Shown here piece after piece: positions 60,702 through 64,000 of a stretch of DNA of 64,000 bases. Origin of the DNA: Methylocaldum marinum. GTDB taxonomy: Bacteria; Pseudomonadota; Gammaproteobacteria; Methylococcales; Methylococcaceae. The DNA lies in assembly GCF_003584645.1 (NCBI RefSeq), contig NZ_AP017928.1:894981-958980 (forward strand). The letters are read 5' to 3'. The position numbers and the translations under genes are program-made. Position 1 is the stretch's first letter. The number at the start of each line of letters is the position of its first letter. The notes beneath the pieces are model-generated. The model did not search any database and was not told where the DNA came from. It saw only the letters and a list, made by a program, of their open reading frames with translations.

Positions 60702-63594
60702 TCAGTGGACTCTTTCGATTTCCTGGCCGTCCTTCGAGGACAACTCGGCGAGCAGCGCCTTGGCTTCTTGCAGATCCGGCGTGTCAAACCCTTCGGTGAA
60801 TGAATGGTAAATTTCCGCCAGCATCCGGCGGGCTTCTTCTATCTTGCCTTGGCGCTGCCATAACCGACTCAAGCTCACCACCGCTCGAAACTCGAATAAC
60901 TTATTGCCCTGCCGCCGGGAAGTCGCGATGGCCTTGAGAAAACAGGCCTCCGCCCCGGACTCCGGACTTTCGACTGGACAGGCCTTCAGCATGAGTACGC
61001 CTTGGAGCCGATACAGCTCCGCCTCGTAAAGGTGCTCGCCAACGCGTTCCACTTCCTTGAGTGCTTCGGTCACGGCTTCGAGACCCTCTTCGAGGCGACC
61101 ACCCACGGCGCATAGATCGGCGAGCAGTCCGAAATGATGAGCCCGCATCACCTGCATGGCACTGGGCTGGTAGTTCGCCAAAGTCTGCCGGATCTGGGCA
61201 ATGCCGGCGTCGACTTGTCCCTGCATGACTTGGATCCACCCGCCCATGATGAGATGGGTCTCCTGCGCCAAGGGGATGTCATGTTCAATGCCGAGCCGTC
61301 CCAGCGCTTCGTAGTACTCGAGGATGGGCTCGGCTTCATGAGATACACAAAAGTGATGAATCCAAACGGCGGCATTCAGGGTTACGATTTGAGTGAGGGG
61401 ATGTGCAAGCTCCTGCGCCCAAGTGAGGGCTGCCTCGAGGTGCGTCCTGGCCTGCTCCGGAACCCCCCTAAACCAAAGAATCATTGCAATATTAAACCGG
61501 CAAAGAATCCCCGGATCCCGACCATGCAAAAAGGCCAGGAAGCCGTGCTGCGCGGGCTCGTAGAGGGCTAGGCCCTGTTCGAAGTGTTTTCCGGCGGGCG
61601 CCAGCCTTCCGAAACATAACAAGGTGGTCCCCAGCGTTTGGTGGGCCTCCAGCAGCCACGTCGAGTCGTCCGCCTTCCGGGCTATCGCGAGGAGCTGTTC
61701 CGCCAGTTCATAGGCGGTCTGCAACTCCGCCCGCAAGTAGTAGAACGACCATAAGCCACAGAGCGCGGAGAAGAGCTGGGGCGTCTCGCCGACCATCCGG
61801 CACAGCACCCGTGCGCGGGTGTAAGCTTGCTCCACCTCGGGGGCGGTGTAGCCTTTGACGGCGATCAGCGCCGAGCCCAGGGTGATTTGGAGGGCGAGTT
61901 CGTGCTGGGTCCGCTCCGGGGTGTCGGGGAGGGCGTCGAGCAGCGCCAATCCTCGGGTGAGCAGGCCGATGGCCTCGTGCGGGGCGAGCCGCCGGAGGTC
62001 CTTCTCGGCGGCTTGTTGCAGATAGCGCAGCGCCCGGCCAAGGTTTCGGCCCTGCTCGAAGTGTACGGCCAGTTCCGCCGCGATCTCCCCGGCGCACGCG
62101 CCGTAGGCTTGCTCCAGCCGTTCGCCGATCGCCTGATGCAGCCGCATCCGCCGCTTCGCCGTCAGCCGGCCGGACAACGCGGCTCGATACAGCACATGGC
62201 GGAAGCCATAGCGCCCTGCCATCGTGCCGTCCGGCCGGGCTGAGCCGATCGATCTGCTGGTCGATCATCTGCTGCAGGGTCTCCGGCATGCCGTGCTCGG
62301 CGTCTTCGAGCACGCGGAGCGAAGCGTCTTGGCCCGCGGGTTCCGGGGCTTCACGCAACGCCCCGCGAGCGCAGAGATAGGCCACCGTATGGACCATGAA
62401 CAGGGGATTGCCTTCGGTGCGCCGGCTCACCCACTGCGCGAGCCGCTCGAGCGGCACGGTGGGCGCGACGCGGGGACACCGGGCGGCCAGATAGTCGGTC
62501 ACCGCCGCTTCGCTGAGGGCGCCCAGCGCCAGCTCCGCACACTGCCCGTGCACCTGCAATTCCTGCTTGAGCCCTTTCAGCGGATGCCCCCGCACGATCA
62601 GCTCCATCGGCCGATAGGTGCCGATCACCAGCAAGCGCGCCGCCTCCCGCCGCCGCGCCAGGGCGGCGAGCAGGTCCAGGGTGGCATAATCGCTCCAGTG
62701 CAGGTCCTCCAGCACCAGCACCAAGGGGGTCTCCGCGGTCACCGCTTCCAGCGCCTCCGCCATCTCCCGCAGCATCCGCTCCGGCGTTGCCGCCACCCCC
62801 TGGCGCTGCAGCTCGGTCTGCTCGGCCGGGCTGAGCAGCCAGGGCAGCTGCCCGAGCCAGGTAGGGGCATAGCGGCGCAGCAGCGCGACGAGTCGTTTGC
62901 CCTGCGGGGGCCGGCAGAGCCGGCCCAGCGCTTCCAGCACCGGCAAGTAAGCTTCCCCGGGGCCGTAATGCTCCACGCACTGCCCTGAGGCCATCCGCAA
63001 CAGCTCCTGCCGGGCGGCGGCGCCCTCCGCGAATACCTCGACCACGGTGGTCTTGCCGATGCCGGCTTCGCCGGTGACGAAGACGAGTTGGCGCTCGCCG
63101 GCCAACGCCTTTTCCAGCGCCGCGTGCAGGTGTCTCAGCTCCGCATCCCGGCCGACGCACCGGGGGGACGGAAGGGCGCTCGAAGCGGACGGTGGATGGG
63201 AGGCGCGGGGGCCGATGAAGCGATAGCCCCGGCGATGCCGGGTCTCGATGTAGCGCGGGGCCTTGGGATCGTCGCCCAGGGCCTTGCGGATCTCGTTGAT
63301 GGACGCCTTCAGGACGCCTTCGCTGACGTACTGGCGGGGCCAGAGGGCGTTGAGAATTTCGGTTTTGGTGAGCAGCCGGTCCGGGTGCTCGAGCAGGTAG
63401 CACAGCACGGCGAAGGTGCGTGGCCGCAAGACGATCGCCTGATCGCCGCGCCATAACATGGCATTGCCGGGTTCCAACCGGAACGGTCCGAACACGATTG
63501 GCATCCCTTGATTCATTCCCGGTTCCTTGAGGCGAGTGGTTTCGAACCGGAGAGTAACCAAAGATCGTGATCGATGGTGACTGTCAGGAGTCAT
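60702..63594 (-). pseudogene. ToxR-type wHTH / AAA / TPR regulator, internally deleted
   Basis: The N-terminal frame (63594 to about 62240) encodes a winged helix (FGPFRLEPGNAMLWRG ... SINEIRKALGDD, ETRHRRGYRFIGP) and an ATPase domain with Walker A GEAGIGKTTVVE and LVLVLEDLHWSDYATLDLL. The C-terminal frame (about 62225 to 60702) has a long TPR array (NLGRALRYLQQAAEKDLRRL onwards). At the joint LQQMIDQQIDRLSPAG meets PDGTMAGRYGFRHVLY. Intact relatives have about 45 more residues there, so a deletion of some 130 bases with a frame change broke the gene. It lies convergent to hypE. Confidence 0.8.
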
Positions 63595-63659
63595 GTTTTG
63601 AACTAAAAAATGACAGAAATTTTACGATTTTTGAACGACACGCGAGGCAGGGACGTTTA

Positions 63660-64000
63660 GGTTCTGTTGACATAACCGCCGCTAGTTGCGAGGGTTAGCG
63701 GCTTTTGACGATGGCGAACCGGCTCGAAATCAGCGACGAAGAATGGAATGCAATCTATCCGATTCTGGCGGCCCACAAGCGTGTCCGCGTGACATCGGAG
63801 GCGGCTTGCCGGGCCTTCCTGGCGGCCGTCCTGTGGGTGTTGCGGTCGGGGGCGCAGTGGCGTCTGTTGCCCGCTAAGCATGGCAAGTGGAATTCGGTCT
63901 TCAAGCGCTTTTCCCGCTGGTGCCGCCACGGCGTCTGGCAGGCATTGCACGCGGGCTGCTCGCATCGGCCTGATTTGCAGAGCATCCTGATCGATTCCAC
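63660..64000 (+). mobile_element. IS5-family element, cut by window end
   Basis: Starts near 63660 with GGTTCTGTTGACATAACC, a typical IS end, just upstream of a transposase start, and continues past the window. 63595-63659 shows no gene. Confidence 0.6.
63711..64000 (+). CDS. IS5-family transposase, N-terminal part
   Basis: The open frame from ATG 63711 runs through the window end: [60 protein letters not shown] and SILIDS(T), the last being the first catalytic Asp region. This is the DUF4096 plus DDE layout of IS5 (IS427/IS1031-type) transposases. Completeness cannot be judged. Confidence 0.85.
   Translation, partial: MANRLEISDEEWNAIYPILAAHKRVRVTSEAACRAFLAAVLWVLRSGAQWRLLPAKHGKWNSVFKRFSRWCRHGVWQALHAGCSHRPDLQSILIDS

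Overview
The window looks like a chromosomal stretch of a GC-rich gammaproteobacterium. A Methylococcales-type methanotroph or methylotroph is my best inference. The reasons are a fused transaldolase-transketolase, a PEP-CTERM-like HAF-repeat protein, many small palindromic dispersed repeats, and a complete uptake hydrogenase locus. No pmo, mxa or rRNA gene is present to confirm this.

Layout. 0-5.3 kb is an IS-scarred region with a broken toxin-like/immunity-like gene pair and one IS5-family copy. 5.3-11.6 kb holds ordinary genes: a DUF2272 lipoprotein, a VOC-like protein, a DsbA/FrnE-like protein, a zinc-less MDR oxidoreductase and an autotransporter. 11.7-12.4 kb is a tandem 85-bp palindromic repeat plus a MITE-like repeat. 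12.4-22 kb has tal-tkt, an FAD oxidoreductase, a Ser/Thr kinase, a membrane protein, a Crp-type regulator and the first of two IS110 elements; the second lies at 22.3-23.4 kb. 23.8-28.1 kb has IS66 copy 1, a conserved hypothetical gene and a RelE/Phd toxin-antitoxin pair.

28.2-39.7 kb is the most unusual part: the wreck of a chromosomal integron. An intI start (39619) is cut off after about 31 codons by an IS4-like fragment, and an attI-like core lies just upstream of it. A cassette array with at least seven recognisable attC sites runs leftwards. Two group IIC-type introns sit in attC R'' cores, one IS66 sits inside an attC with an 8-bp target duplication, and an IS427-type element sits in front of a cassette operon. 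A segment of about 4.3 kb (34232-38529) carries cassettes pointing the wrong way. Its two ends contain the two halves of one split attC, and flipping it back makes essentially the whole array co-oriented. Cassette cargo includes a caspase/DUF4347-like protein translationally coupled to a 3-TM protein, a DUF3800 protein, a lipoprotein, a DUF7674-like protein, small membrane proteins and a zinc-ribbon membrane protein.

40.1-43.9 kb is an SbcCD/YhaNO-like nuclease-ATPase pair. 44.2-52.8 kb encodes a group 1d, O2-tolerant [NiFe] hydrogenase with structural (hyaA, hyaB), anchor (hyaC), nickel (hupE) and maturation genes (hyaD, hupF, hyaE, hyaF, rubredoxin, hupK). After a HAF-repeat gene, 54.8-60.7 kb carries hypABFCDE in overlapping order, so one locus can build a complete membrane-bound uptake hydrogenase. 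60.7-63.6 kb is a ToxR-type winged-helix/AAA/TPR regulator broken by an internal deletion. The window ends inside another IS5-family transposase gene.
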